From Siphonodentalium dalli (taxonomy: Eukaryota; Mollusca; Scaphopoda; Gadilida; Siphonodentaliidae), in the NCBI GenBank assembly GCA_032622095.1, contig CP136066.1:94137319-94201318 (forward strand): a stretch of 64,000 nucleotides of DNA. Reading direction: 5' to 3'. Positions 44,201 to 55,787 of this stretch are shown here, piece by piece (position 1 is the stretch's first letter; every line of letters begins with the position of its first letter). The position numbers were made by a program, and so were the translations under genes. The notes under the pieces are model-generated. The model made no database searches and was not told where the DNA came from. It saw nothing but the letters and a program-made list of their open reading frames with translations.

Positions 44201-45285
44201 GGGTACTGTAATGTTATAAGAACATTATGCCTAATACCAGTGAAATTATGTTTTTTAATTGGCAAAATGTGTCAGTTGAGATCACAGTTAGGAGCTTGTC
44301 GTTAAGAAAAGCGAGCCAAAACAAAAAAAACAAGTGTGCCACTTTAACAAGCTCATCTCTAATGATATAATATTAAACATACTTGAATTAAAAATAACAA
44401 CGTTTCTCTTATTAATTAACAAGCCCATGTGATGGAGATAGACCACTGACAAATGCAAATGTGCATACCCCGCCCTCAGAGGTCGGAGATGACTAGTTTA
44501 TGTACATGTAGCCATCTCGGGCTTTGTAGGGTCTATAGGCCCTCTTACTCCATGGCTCGGACTGAATATATTCTATCATGATCTGGCTTTCTGCCATATT
44601 AGCTAACCTTGATAAGCACATTTATCTTTCAGTAATTGATTTGCTTTCCACACAGCAAGACAAATTCATATCTGCATCGTCATTTCTTCTGCACGATCAT
44701 CAAAATCAAAGTAATTCATTTTTTTCCTCCTAATTACGGATATCCACCTCAAAAACCTTTCCTGATGTTGCGTGATCAACGCAGTTATGCAACTTTGTTC
44801 ACGCAACTTCGTTTCTCTGTCCCCGCTGCCAAGTCAATTAGGAAAATATTACAAATGACTCGAACAAAAATCACTCTTTATCATACTTCATAATAAATCT
44901 GGCAACCTCCTGGCTTTTCCCTTTGCACCCTAATCATATTTTTTGTTCTTTTATCTTCAAGTCGACTGTTTCTTGTAGCCTTTATCAAAATATATGTGTC
45001 AAACGCATGAATTAACTGTCTGTTTTTGAACAAGGAAAGATTGTCTTCAGCTCGAGGTATGCCAGAGATATAAGCATTAATTCTTGAGAACAGTAGTTTT
45101 ACTCAAGCAAAGTGTGGTGGAGCCAAACAAAATATCAACTGCAATTTCTTCTCTCTTCTCAGGTAGGATACAGAAATGGGGATGTTCAGGAGTGGGGGTA
45201 CTGTGGGATTAAGAGGAGGGAATGCTGCAGTTGGGGATGGAAGGGGATCCATTGTTGAATCATATATCCTATTTTCAAAGGTGAC
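44201..45285. other. Unassigned stretch
   Basis: Nothing recognised. Confidence 0.4.
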
Positions 45286-46205
45286 CAAAAAATGGAGTTA
45301 TTTGAAAAATTTACCTGTTTTATATGGAACCCAAATTTGAACCGATAGCATTTTATAGTTTCTAACATGCATACCAAATTTCATTCCATACAGTCGACAA
45401 ACTGATTTTATCATCCGGAAACCACGAAAAACTTAATTAAAAGTCGAAAAAGGTCCGTAACTTATGTAAGAACGTGCATATGGAACCCAAAATCAAACTT
45501 GACTTGTATAAATTCTGCATACCACATTTCATTCCCTTCAGTAAGAAAATTGAGCCCAAATTTCACAAAGGGCTGTAACTCTGGTAAAAATGGGAAGACA
45601 GACCCCAATATCGAACTTGACCTGTATGTTATGGAAGTGAATCTACATACCAAATGTCATTCCATTTCGTTCAGTAGAACTATAACGTAATTATTGGAAA
45701 CGAAATATAAACAGATGGAAGGAATGACTAACGGACCAAAACATAATACGCTATATTTTTTGAAACAGACGTATTAAAATTCAACAAGAAGTTGCACCTA
45801 GTTACATCTTCGGTTTGGCATACGGCCACATTGCCAAATTTCAACATGGGCAGGACGGAAACCAATATATAATACAGATAACTTTAGAACAGAAATTGCA
45901 AACAACGTCATTATGCACTCTTCTCAAAGCAGTCATGATGGAGAATCTCCATACCAAATGTCATTCAGATCCGATAACCCATGGCTGAGATATCTGCAAG
46001 GATGGAAAAAAACTTCACATTTCCAGATAAATAAAGAAGGATAACTCTTGAAAGGAAAATGCAAACAAATTAATTGGCCCCTCTTTTGAAAACAGGCATG
46101 ATGGCAAACCTTCATACCAAATTTCATGGCTGAGATATATATGCCCGGACATACATGCAGAAGAATGGACGGACAAACAAAGTCAATACAGTATAGCCCC
46201 TAGCT
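45286..46205. repeat. Diverged ~150-bp repeat copies (about five)
   Basis: Recurring CATACCAAATTTCATTCCAT, GGCTGTAACTCTGGTAAAAA, CCGATAACCCATGGCTGAGA and a final GGACGGACAAACAAAG tail; both CATACCAAATTTC and GATAACCCATGG subtypes are present. Confidence 0.75.
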
Positions 46206-46387
46206 TCTCTTTGAAAGTGGGGGTATATAAACAACTTCAGTTGTACTCTTCCATATTGAAGACACAATATCTGAAGTATGCAAGAACTTTTATTCCTTCA
46301 TTTGCCACGAATCAATCACCAATAAATCATAACAAGTTTATGCACTATGCGAGTTTCAACACCGCAATGGAGTATTTGAGTTCACTG

Positions 46388-46600
46388 CAGTAATGCCCTA
46401 AATAATCAACTCCTTAACCACAATAGAATTACGGGTAACTTTTCAGGATTTAGTCGGAAATATGGCTTGTTGCCATTCACAGGAAAGCTCTCACTGAGAG
46501 CTTTCCGATGAATGGCAACAAGCCATATCTCCAACTAAATCCTGAAAAGTTACACATAATTCTGCTGTGGTTAAGGAGTCGATTATTTAGGGCATTACTG
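46388..46600. mobile_element. F1 foldback MITE, full length
   Basis: CAGTAATGCCCTAAATAATC ... GGCATTACTG | TA; the left TA has become TG. Confidence 0.94.
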
Positions 46601-47214
46601 TATAACATCATACATTATTGGGCAGTATAAGAGTTCCTGATTCTTGCCTATATAAAGAACAATTAAGATTGCGATCCACCCACGCAGACATCCTTCTGGG
46701 AATAGTCCCAATTTATTAACATCAGATTTATCTTCTATGCCCCCAAAAGCCTCTGCCAAGTGCAATTGGGTAGCTATAAGCTTAACTGACTCGATATTGC
46801 ACTTACACGCCCTGGGAAATCTTCTCAAACTATGTATACCTAGATGTGGATACCGGTTGGTCTGTATAAAAAGATCTATAACGAAGAATAATTAGTTTTG
46901 TGTTAAGCTCAATCATCCAATTACCCATGATTGCTCAATTTATAGATGGAATTGTGGGGGAATGTTACCGGATGTAAAGATTTATTGCCCGCTGAATTTC
47001 TTGAAACCTTGGGATAAATTTTTCTTTGCCAAATCACAAAAATGAATTTGCAAAGCAAGATAATCCTCACTTACAAGCAGTCTTCGTGCAACTATACAAA
47101 ATTAGGATGAACGAACAAATCTTTCTCTTTTAGGAAAAATGACTGGATCACTTTTTTTCAATAAGAAAAGCAGAAGACATGGCACTTTTTAAATGAAGGA
47201 AAAGCAAAATTGAG
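46601..47214. other. Unassigned stretch
   Basis: A 77-codon minus-strand frame (46595-46828) has no recognised domain and overlaps the F1 end. Confidence 0.35.
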
Positions 47215-47370
47215 TATATAAGAACATATACCCGCAATTTGTACCCGCATTCAACCTTCTGACCCACAGAGGCCCACAACCTCCTGACCCTTGGATTTTG
47301 ACCAATCAAATCAACGCTCTACTAGCACAGAGCATAAAAGGACAGGCATCATCCACATCTTTCCACACCA

Positions 47371-47426
47371 TCCTGGTCCTGACGAAGATATACCAATATC
47401 GAAAGTGCTAGACCATTTTATAAGGA
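47371..47426 (+). ncRNA. Type I hammerhead ribozyme-like motif
   Basis: Stem I 5' strand GGTC (47375-47378), core CTGACGA (47379-47385), stem II GATAT/ATATC (47387-47391, 47396-47400) with an ACCA loop and one unpaired A, core GAAA (47401-47404), minimal stem III AGTGCT (47404-47409), cleavage-site TA (47409-47410), and stem I 3' strand GACC (47411-47414). Stem I extends outward as ATCCT/AGGAT after an internal loop. All conserved core nucleotides are present; a very short stem III is typical of ribozymes in Penelope-like LTRs. Activity cannot be judged from sequence. Confidence 0.75.
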
Positions 47427-47646
47427 TATCCCGCTGATTGAGACCCTCCCTGGAGGTTCACCCTCTCATTTACTTTTATCTTACCAACATCTCAATCAGC
47501 CGGATATGGCCTCTAGCTTCTCTTTCACCAGTGTCACCGACCCTTTATCTGAACGCAGTACTATTTCTCGCAAAGAAAGAGAAATTGAGTGGATCTTCAC
47601 TCTCCGCACCCTCCAACCATGGGGCATTAACAAGAAGGACTTTTAA
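47422..47646 (+). pseudogene. Penelope-like GIY-YIG endonuclease C-terminus
   Basis: The open frame gives DIPLIETLPGGSPSHLLLSY, QHLNQPDMASSFSF, SVTDPLSERS and then REIEW, WIFTLRTLQPWGIN, ending NKKDF and TAA at 47644. The spacing of His...Asp...Arg...Glu-x-x-Trp-Ile...Leu-x-Thr-Leu-x-Pro-x-Gly-Ile-Asn matches the end of GIY-YIG domains in Penelope-like elements; the Glu of the E-x-x-W motif is the expected metal ligand. The GIY-YIG core and the reverse transcriptase are missing, so this is a fragment only. Confidence 0.78.
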
Positions 47647-47672
47647 CAGTCGCCTCCTTTTTATATAAGAAC

Positions 47673-48325
47673 TTAATTAATTAAAGAAAAAGCGATACAA
47701 ATATAAGAAATTAATGTATTGAGAAGTACTTGGCTGTGGGGGTTGGAGCACATTCTAGTGTGAACCATGAACACATGTGCCCAACAGTCACAGCCCTAAT
47801 AATACCCTTCAATCAAACACACACAAACTGCATTCATTTCTAAAACAAAACTCTGCTGGCTACCTTCATCACAATACTTTGCAAGTTTGAGTCTCAATGC
47901 ATTTCCAAAATTAGACATCTGGGACTGCCACATGCCTCAAGACTTATAGTAATATTTGTTGACACAGAACAATCAACACAATATTGACACACAGAATTTT
48001 ATTTCCGTCCAATTGTTTTGTCAGAAAATTGTTTAAATGGTGGCCAATGAAGCTGGTTCTATTGACTTGTAAGAATTAAGCGTTTGTTTTCGTCATGACT
48101 GTTTCCACATGCCCCATGCTCTTCCTGCATTGTTTGTATACTAGGAAAAGAGTTGACATGAATGGAATTTTTGCCAGAATAACTTGGACTATTTCTCGTT
48201 TGATAAACAGCTATGTGGGGATTAGGGTGGATGGAATTTTAATTCAAGAGCTGTGCTAGATATTTCTACGACTTCCAACAGGCCATATTTGTTCCTGTGA
48301 TTGAAGACAAAATGTTTCTGAGCTT
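47673..48325. other. Unassigned stretch
   Basis: Nothing recognised. Confidence 0.4.
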
Positions 48326-48531
48326 TTAACTCTTTCTATACTAAATTAATTCTCCCATTCAGTTATAAAAGTATACATTAGAACGGTCTATTATTTATTT
48401 GGAGCGGTGTTCAGATAATAAAAGCAAACAGCAGACAGAAAAGAGATAATACAAGAGCAGAATGATTCATATTCATAGGTTGAACTTATTATCTAAGCTT
48501 CCTAAGGGAACTACTGTTCATTAGTATAGAA
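48326..48531. mobile_element. F3 MITE, decayed
   Basis: TTAACTCTTTCTATACTAAA, TTCTCCCATTCAGTTATAAA, GAACGGTCTATTATTTATTT, GGTTGAACTTATTATCT, TTAGTATAGAAACTGTTA. Confidence 0.8.
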
Positions 48532-49429
48532 ACTGTTACTGTGTTACATCATAACAGTTTGTTCCCCTCGACCGCCCCACCCCTCCCCATTAATTTGCTG
48601 CATCACTAAAAATATTATAATTTCTTGTTTTGAAAAAAAAGTTTCTGGCAACGAGCCTGCCACATTCCGGTCCTCTGAATTTTGTATTCAGCATTTTTAT
48701 ATAAAAATCTACCAAAAAGAGCACATGACGAATGGAATCTAACAAAATCGGCTTAATAAAAAAGACTGTAGCGATTTCAACATGACAATGAGCATTGCAA
48801 ATTGGAAATAATCAAGAATAGTGGCAAAACAAATATGTTAATGAATAAAATATGCTGGTTATCAACAGAATTAGCACAGGACAGGATTGTCAAGCTAATA
48901 TCCTTAACTTCAAGCTAATATCCTTAACTTCAAGTAGTTCTGATTGTGACCTGTAATCAGCTTTCCCACATGTGGTTTTAATAAGATAACACTTTTTTTT
49001 TAACCTATCTCCTTAGCCAACCCCAAAATTATGGGTCCAGAGAGAGAAATAAAATAAAATGAAAAGCCTACTGCCCGCCCCTATTTTTTTTGGGGTCGTT
49101 ACGGGAAACACGCATTCAATTTGTTTTGGCTTTAGGAATTGCCTTGCCTATCTGTGCCTATTGCAAATTTATCAGTGCGGTGTTAGTTGGAGCTTAAGTC
49201 CCCATTGCACATTTAGCACTGTGGTGATATGTGAAAGCAAACAACCTGTCATCCTGTGCTGTTGAACATGTAAACATGCAAAACATTAACAGAGTACATG
49301 CCATTGAAATTCTGTAAAAAATTTCGCCCACAACTTTTGAAACATTGCAAATTGGAGTACATGTCAACAACAAGAATGTAAATACATGCATACTTGATTT
49401 GAACATCCCTGCACTTTAATGTATATGTA
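48532..49429. other. Unassigned; 20-bp tandem duplication at 48893-48932
   Basis: CAAGCTAATATCCTTAACTT occurs twice in a row. Nothing else recognised. Confidence 0.5.
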
Positions 49430-49644
49430 CAGTAATGCCCTAAATAATCAACTCCTTAACCAGTCAGCAGAATTATGGGTAACTTTTCAGGATTTAGTCG
49501 GAAATATGGCTTGTTGCCATTCATTGGAAAGCTCTAAGTGAGAGCTTTCTGATGAATGGCAATAAGCCATATTTTGGAATAAATCCTGAAAAGTTACCCA
49601 TAATTCTGCTGTGGTTAAGGAGTCAATTATTTATGGCATTACTG
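49430..49644. mobile_element. F1 foldback MITE, full length
   Basis: TGTA | CAGTAATGCCCTAAATAATC ... GGCATTACTG | TACA. Confidence 0.95.
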
Positions 49645-49743
49645 TACATTACCGGGTGTTTGCCGGTCTTCTACTTAAATTATCAACCCTATAAACCATT
49701 ATACAAGAGGTACACATGGGAGATGATGTGGTTGAGATGTGGC

Positions 49744-50102
49744 TTAACCCTTTCATGATGGGAGCTGCACTGGTGCAGGAATAAAGATCCTGTGCCAGTG
49801 CATTCTCTTATATATGCGAGTCTCCCACAGGGGGCCTCGCATATATAAGAGAATGCACTGGCTTATAAGGTCAAGGTAAATATTGTTAGGCCACTGTATT
49901 CTATTATATAGGTGAGGCTCCCTATGGGAGACTCACATATATAAGAGACTGCACTGGCTTATAAGGTCAAGGTAAATATTGTTAGGCCAATGTATTCTAT
50001 TATATAGGTGAGGCTCCCTATGGGAGACTCGCATATATAAGAGAATGCATTGGCACAGGATTTTTGTAAAATTTCAGGAAGCTCCATTCATGGAAGGGTT
50101 AA
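49744..50102. mobile_element. F2 element with three hairpin core arms, TTAA-flanked
   Basis: TTAACCCTTTCATGATGGGA ... CTCCATTCATGGAAGGGTTAA. The first core hairpin is at 49795-49862; two tandem ~90-bp units (GTCAAGGTAAATATTGTTAG plus core) follow at 49868-49955 and 49958-50050. Confidence 0.93.
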
Positions 50103-50420
50103 GAAAACCTATGCTTGAGTAGAACCCATGAACCAAATTTGATCAAAATTGGATTACGTTTGTTATATGTATTGTTATCTTGCATTCGTAATGAAATAGA
50201 GACCCAGGAAACAATCCAAGAGGCATAACTCCTGAAGAAAATTTTGGGGCAGGACTGGTATTCGAACTCATCCAAGAGATTCAAGAGTAGAAGCCATATG
50301 ATTCCAATTTGGTCAAAATAGGATTACTTTTGTTAATGTCATCATACATATATTGCAATAAGGACAGACGAACAGACAGATGGATGGGCATACAGATGGA
50401 TGCCGACCTTATTTGATCAA
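50103..50420. repeat. Diverged ~150-bp repeat copies
   Basis: CCATGAACCAAATTTGATCA, GAGGCATAACTCCTGAAG, GTATTCGAACTCATCC and a GACAGACGAACAGACAGATG tail. Confidence 0.65.
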
Positions 50421-50773
50421 ACTATAGGCCGAGTTTGTTAAACAACCAAAAATAGATTATTCTTATGTTTTTTTTAGCGCTTAATAGCACAGCACATTAT
50501 TTTTTTTACTTGAAAACCTGCTAAAACACAAAATTTTGTTAAAATTTCTGGCATCAATAGTAAACGTGAATTAAACCCAATAGGATCCTGTAGCCCGGAA
50601 TTCATAGAAGAGAATGTTATTTACTGGGAGGGAAATACCAGGCTAATTTCACACCCACCACAAAAATAATTCCTCACCAATTAACTTCTAAGTGGAAACA
50701 GAAATATCCCTTAGTTAAGGAACAAAACAATTATGATCACTAATCTATAGATCTACATAAAATATGTTTGGCC

Positions 50774-51191
50774 TGTATCAATGCTACAGGTTCGGATGAC
50801 GAACTTAGTCCGAACATAGTGCGTCAGCAGCCTCTATTAAATAATAACCTGCTGTATAAGTGCTACATGTTCCAATGACGAACTTTAATAGTCCGAACAT
50901 ATATAGTCCGTCAGCAGCCTCTGTTAAATAATAACCTGCTGTATCAGTGCTACAGGTTCCGATGACGAACTTTAATAGTCCGAACATATATAGTCCGTCA
51001 GCAGCCTCTGTTAAATAATAACCTGCTGTATCAGTGCTACAAGTTCCGATGACGAACTTAGTCCGAACATATATAGTCCGTCAGCAGCCTCTGTTAAATA
51101 ATAACCTGCTGTATCAGTGCTACAGGTTCCGATGACGAACTTTAATAGTCCGAACATTTGTAGTCCGTCAGCAGCCTCTGTTAAATAATAA
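50774..51191. repeat. 87-bp satellite array, five units
   Basis: Units start TGCTACAGGTTCCGATGACG and include AGTCCGAACATATATAGTCC, GTCAGCAGCCTCTGTTAAAT and AATAACCTGCTGTATCAG. Starts near 50861, 50948, 51035 and 51118 give periods of 87, 87 and 83 bp. Two diverged units follow the transposon at 53387-53503. Confidence 0.93.
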
Positions 51192-53386
51192 TAGTCTGGT
51201 CGATAAAATATTTGACCTAGAAAAAATTTGGACTAAGTTGGTTTCTATTCCATTTTGAAGAGGAATATTTCCTCTACAACATATCCAAAATCCGCTAAAA
51301 TCCGCTTTGAGCAAACTTTTTTACAGAGATTTAAAAAAATGCTCATTTTTCAACCTTGCGAAGTACGTTTTTCTACAATATCCCTCATCGGCGACACCTG
51401 AACGCATTAATCCTCCATCCGATATATACCAGTTTGTGTAAAAGAGTATATGGTGCGAATAGAGTGACAATGACAGAAAACAATGCAATCGCGGCGATGA
51501 AATGGCTGTCAAAATGGCCGCAACTACAATCCATGCTACGATGAAAGCAACATATTGGATAACCCCTTATAAGCAAAAATAAACATTTGTAATTTACAAG
51601 AATGTTGTTATATATCTTTAAAGGTACACATATAATTAAAACAAATCTTTCTGAATGATTTATCGATCACTGCTACACACGTTAACCCAATGATTTACGT
51701 TCTGGTTTTCTTATTAGAATACATCCAACAATCGGACCAAAAACAGTTATTTTGGGCATGCAACACAAGAAGTAATATTTCGTCACACGGTGTGTGGTAG
51801 TTTCCTTTTGGAATGATGATTAATTATTGAATGTAAAGCAGAAACTGAAGTGCACACCCTATCTGTGTAAATACTAGTTATATTTCCAGAATTTTCAACA
51901 CTATCCGTGACAATAAACCATACACGTATGTCGTAATGCTGATTATACTGTCAAGAAACACTTATCTCTTCAACAGAATAGTACCCTATCTCACTAGATC
52001 GAAGAGACTGTACATCATACATTTTATTTAGTACTAATTTTCATGGTGCTCCCAAACCGGTTTCTTATTAGACAATTATGTTCAAATTACTTCAATCGGC
52101 ACTTTACAACATGAATATGTACCACGCAATACACACTATTAGTTGTCAGTATCTTGTTGTTTAAATTATGTTACCATTGCCACCCACATACTTGCGCTAA
52201 ATACCATGTCATCAGCGTTTACAGTTATAAGTTCTGCGTTTACCATTCACTCAATGTTGCTATTTATGGTTTTGTATGCAGCAGATATGAGTAACATTAG
52301 GGAGAATGTGTAAACGCGGCGGTGCGGTTGCAGAAAAGGTCGTACGTTTCGCGTATATGTGGCCTTAATGCATTTAAGTGCACATAATTTCCAGATATAA
52401 AGACAGTCTCTGCCATAGAGTATGTAGGCAAATTGGGTTATGTTGAGAATTTATTGAAGATAGTCTATTGTAATCCTTTGTATTTTGATAAATTGCGTTC
52501 ATGGTATACCAGCATGTATTTGTGGGATAAAAATGAAATATTCGTGTTTAATCACTTGACCGGAGGCAACTATGACTACTATTTTAAGGCACGGACAATA
52601 GGATCTACACATTTTAGCTAGTACATATGAATATCTCTCATACTGTTCTATAGTAGTGAATTTTGACAGACTGTGTGTTGTAGATTCAAAAATAAATGAC
52701 TATCGGTCACATTCGTGAGACTGTTTTCATTACATATATATCTGCTTCTAGAAAAGGTCACACAATGAGTACATCCCTATTAGATCACATTTAACTGTTT
52801 TAATACACATATATTACACGATTCAAGATAAACAGTACAGATAAAACTGCGTTATTCTTCTATTTCTTGGCGCCCAAAAAGTCCACATTCAATCGTTGTA
52901 TGAGACCTGGCTTTCGGTTGCTCTCTCGCGAGATACATTAGAGAGAATTCTTACATAATATTATTAATAGCTCCCCTTATACTCTGAAAACATTCTTCCT
53001 CGTATAATTCGACGGCCTGTTCGTTCTTGTATAACCAGCTATTCAATTTTCCGCAAATTGTAAATTTCATTCGATTTTGGCCATTTTGGCGGCCATTTTG
53101 TACAGACATTCTACCGATATGGTTTACGACTAAGGATTGTTTGTGTGGATTTTATTTTATTGCTAATTTGGTATTTGTTGGCGCACCTACCATCGAAATT
53201 CAGGATTTTTCTATACCAACTGCCACCAGGGACACCATCTTTTATTACAGAAAATGCTCAAAGCGGATTTTAGCGGATTTTGGATATGTTATAGAGGATA
53301 TATTCCTCTTCAAAATGGAATAGAAACCAACTTAGTCCAAAAATTTTCTAGGTTGACCCTAAAATTTTAGTTTATCGACCAGACTA
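51192..53386. mobile_element. 2.2-kb Harbinger-like element with TAA duplication inside the satellite
   Basis: AATAATAA | TAGTCTGGTCGATAAA ... TTTATCGACCAGACTA | TAACCTGCTG. The satellite normally reads AATAATAACCTGCTG, so TAA is duplicated. Terminal inverted repeats are ~115-120 bp (GGACTAAGTTGGTTTCTATT, TCCATTTTGAAGAGGAATAT, AAATCCGCTAAAATCCGC) with minor differences. Internal frames (51356-51544, 52433-52621, 53027-53323) show no DDE motif, so the copy is non-autonomous. A 3-bp TAA target fits PIF/Harbinger. Confidence 0.88.
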
Positions 53387-53503
53387 TAACCTGCTGTATC
53401 AGTGCTACAGGTTGTGATGACAAACATATTCTGAATATAGTCTGTTAGCAGCCCCATAACAACACCTTTCTGTATCAGTGGTGCAGGTTGTGATGTCAGC
53501 ATC
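53387..53503. repeat. Diverged satellite units after the insertion
   Basis: TAACCTGCTGTATCAGTGCT, ACAGGTTGTGATGACAAAC, then a second unit at TTTCTGTATCAGTGGTGCAG. Confidence 0.8.
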
Positions 53504-53711
53504 CCCTCAACAAAAATCTCCTAACTTTCCATATTCCACCTTGAAGTATCTTCAAAATACAAACATTATCTCCAGGGTAAAATCCAGAGATCTTTTGGAG
53601 ACACCTGTATTTCACATGAGAATATTCCCGTATAATTTGTGATGACATAAATATCGGATAGGACAATTGAACATGCAACTAAAGGTTCAATAGCAACTGC
53701 AGATTTATTAT

Positions 53712-53938
53712 TTAACCCTTTGAGTGCCAGGGGCCGATCTCATCGGCCCTAAACCTACAAATTAAGTCTGTTAAAAATATAAGAATTAATTATTAAAATT
53801 GTAAAAAATTGTAAAAAATAAAAATGCATTCTCTTATATATGCGAGGCGACCTATGGTCGACTCGCATATATAAGAGAATGCATTGGCACAGGGTATATG
53901 GGTTGATACAAAAATCGACCTGGCACTCAAAGGGTTAA
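53712..53938. mobile_element. F2 element, TTAACCCTTTGAGTGCCAG termini
   Basis: TTAACCCTTTGAGTGCCAGG, GGCCGATCTCATCGGCCC palindrome, spacer, one core hairpin (53825-53890), GTATATGGGTTGATACAAAA, TGGCACTCAAAGGGTTAA. Inverse orientation of 61571-61805. Confidence 0.95.
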
Positions 53939-54138
53939 ACAGTACATTGTTGAATTAGGTAATAATGTCTTGAAAAAGTAGAACATTCAAGTTGATAAAA
54001 TACTGTCCATTAGGAATGTTAGAACATTTGGACTTTTAGAGTTTGGGCACCCAAACCTGTAAACCTATTTCCATGGTTATCTCCCCATGATATATCATTG
54101 AGATATTTCACCTCAATATCTCAAAATATGGTGAAGTA

Positions 54139-54303
54139 CGGTAATGCCCTAAATAATCGACTCCTTAACAACAGCAGAATTATGGGTAACTTTTCAGGAT
54201 TTAGTCGTAAATATGGCTTGTTGCCATTCATCGAAAAGCTCCCACTGACTAAATCCTGAAAAGTTACCCATGATTAAGGAGACGATTATTTAGGGCATTA
54301 CAG
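54139..54303. mobile_element. F1 MITE, apex and right arm shortened
   Basis: TA | CGGTAATGCCCTAAATAATC ... AAAGCTCCCACTGACTAAAT ... GGGCATTACAG | TA. Confidence 0.9.
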
Positions 54304-54314
54304 TACTTAGGGCA

Positions 54315-54758
54315 CAAGCCTGCAAACATTGTGTCTGTCATTTGCAGAATGAGGTCCTCAGAGGGTGAATTTAGTGAAACTATCCCGCACAACGGGCTAG
54401 CATCACCAAATTCACCCTCGGGGGACTTCATTCTGCTTTGGCCTCATCTTCTGGGAAGTATCTATAGCCTCAAATTAACATTGTTTTTAGTTACTTTTCC
54501 CTTCTGGGAAGTTTCTATATCTCCTAATTCGCAGAAGATAAAATTCATAATCGAGGTGACTAATGGGTGAACATCACCAACATTAACTGGGGAACTTCAA
54601 TCTGATCCTATTTCTTCCATAGCAGCTGATGCCTAAGCTGAATGAGGTTCCCAGAAGGTGAATTTAGTGATGTTAGCCCACCTTGCGGGATAGCGTCACT
54701 AAATTCACCCTCTGGGGACCTCATTCTGCAAAAGACAGACATGCTATATGCAGGCCTG
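54315..54758. mobile_element. F4 composite palindrome
   Basis: CAAGCCTGCAAACATTGTGT ... ATATGCAGGCCTG. Hairpin 1 at 54340-54437, CCCTTCTGGGAAGTTTCTAT middle, hairpin 2 at 54630-54735. Confidence 0.9.
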
Positions 54759-55787
54759 CATGGAAGGGCAGCGTGACACAGACATATAAAAGGAAATTAT
54801 AATAGTTAGATCACGGATTAGATTGTATCAACAATCAGGAAGGGAAAATAAGGCACAAATCACAGAGCATGTGTAAGTTCATTAACAGACGTGAGGTATT
54901 TTTTCCAGGTAATGTGTTATCCCCCATTATACAATGCTGAAATCAATGAGGCGTGCATTAAAAGCTCCCTAACGGACCCAACTGTTAATGCCCTATCCCG
55001 GGATAACGGATATATCGGATATAACGTAAAGTGCTAACTCTCTGTGGTACTGCGTTAGAGTGCATCATCCTATGGACTGTCCTGTATGAAGCGCAGTACT
55101 TAACTGGTGTATAGGGCTGGTGTGATTTTCTTTAGTGGCAAATTAGACTGCTCAAAGAAGAAATTACACCTAGTTATGAGGTCACGGTCAATTGCATTAC
55201 ACATGCTGTGACTGCATGGCTAAACGGACGTGGCTCATTTGAACATCCAAATTATGTGTCCGCAATTTTGAAGGAGGGAAATCAAAAGATATTTCTACAC
55301 AAAATATTTCAGACCCAACTCATCAATATTATGTTGAAAATGCCTTGTTTCTACAATATCTCATTTACATGAGACAATTTGTACCTGGTATATGTCAATT
55401 ATAGGCCCATATTTTTGTAGCTTTCAATAGATTTGTTCCAGGTATATTCAATATATTCCAGGTTTATGTTACGCAGAATTTCCTGAGGCAGAATCAACCA
55501 CGTGGCGTTTGCGATATCTGCTCGATATCATTCAGAATAAGGTAATAATTGTTAATGTATGTAGCATTCTTTTCTGCAAAATGATTCACTAGTGGTCAGT
55601 ATTAGCTGTAAATAAAATTATCTTCGTTTATCACTCCCTGTTGGTTTTATTAGTGGCAGATACACAGGTGATGACACAGGTATTAATCTGTGGATCGGGT
55701 GGGGAACTATGTCGAGGGGGAAATTAGGGTGGGGGAAAAGGGACCCTAAAAGGGACCAGCTGCCCCTTTAGCAAATACCCTGTGGCT
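54759..55787. other. Unassigned stretch
   Basis: Nothing recognised. Confidence 0.4.

Larger units (their letters stand above)
47226..47661 (+). mobile_element. Penelope-like element, severely 5'-truncated, with LTR-like segment
   Basis: The unit is bounded by an 11-bp direct repeat, TATATAAGAAC, at 47215-47225 and 47662-47672, which fits the variable target duplications of Penelope-like elements. The order is an LTR-like segment containing the hammerhead motif (47375-47414), then the C-terminal end of the element's frame (47422-47646). Partial LTR followed by a 5'-truncated body is a usual arrangement for these elements. The reverse transcriptase is absent. Confidence 0.7.

Noticed and set aside
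46595..46828. 77-codon minus-strand frame as a host exon
   Set aside because: It starts inside F1, has no recognised domain, and I see no supporting splice or neighbour evidence.
53027..53323. 98-codon frame as a transposase remnant
   Set aside because: Its second half is terminal inverted repeat and the first half shows no catalytic motif.
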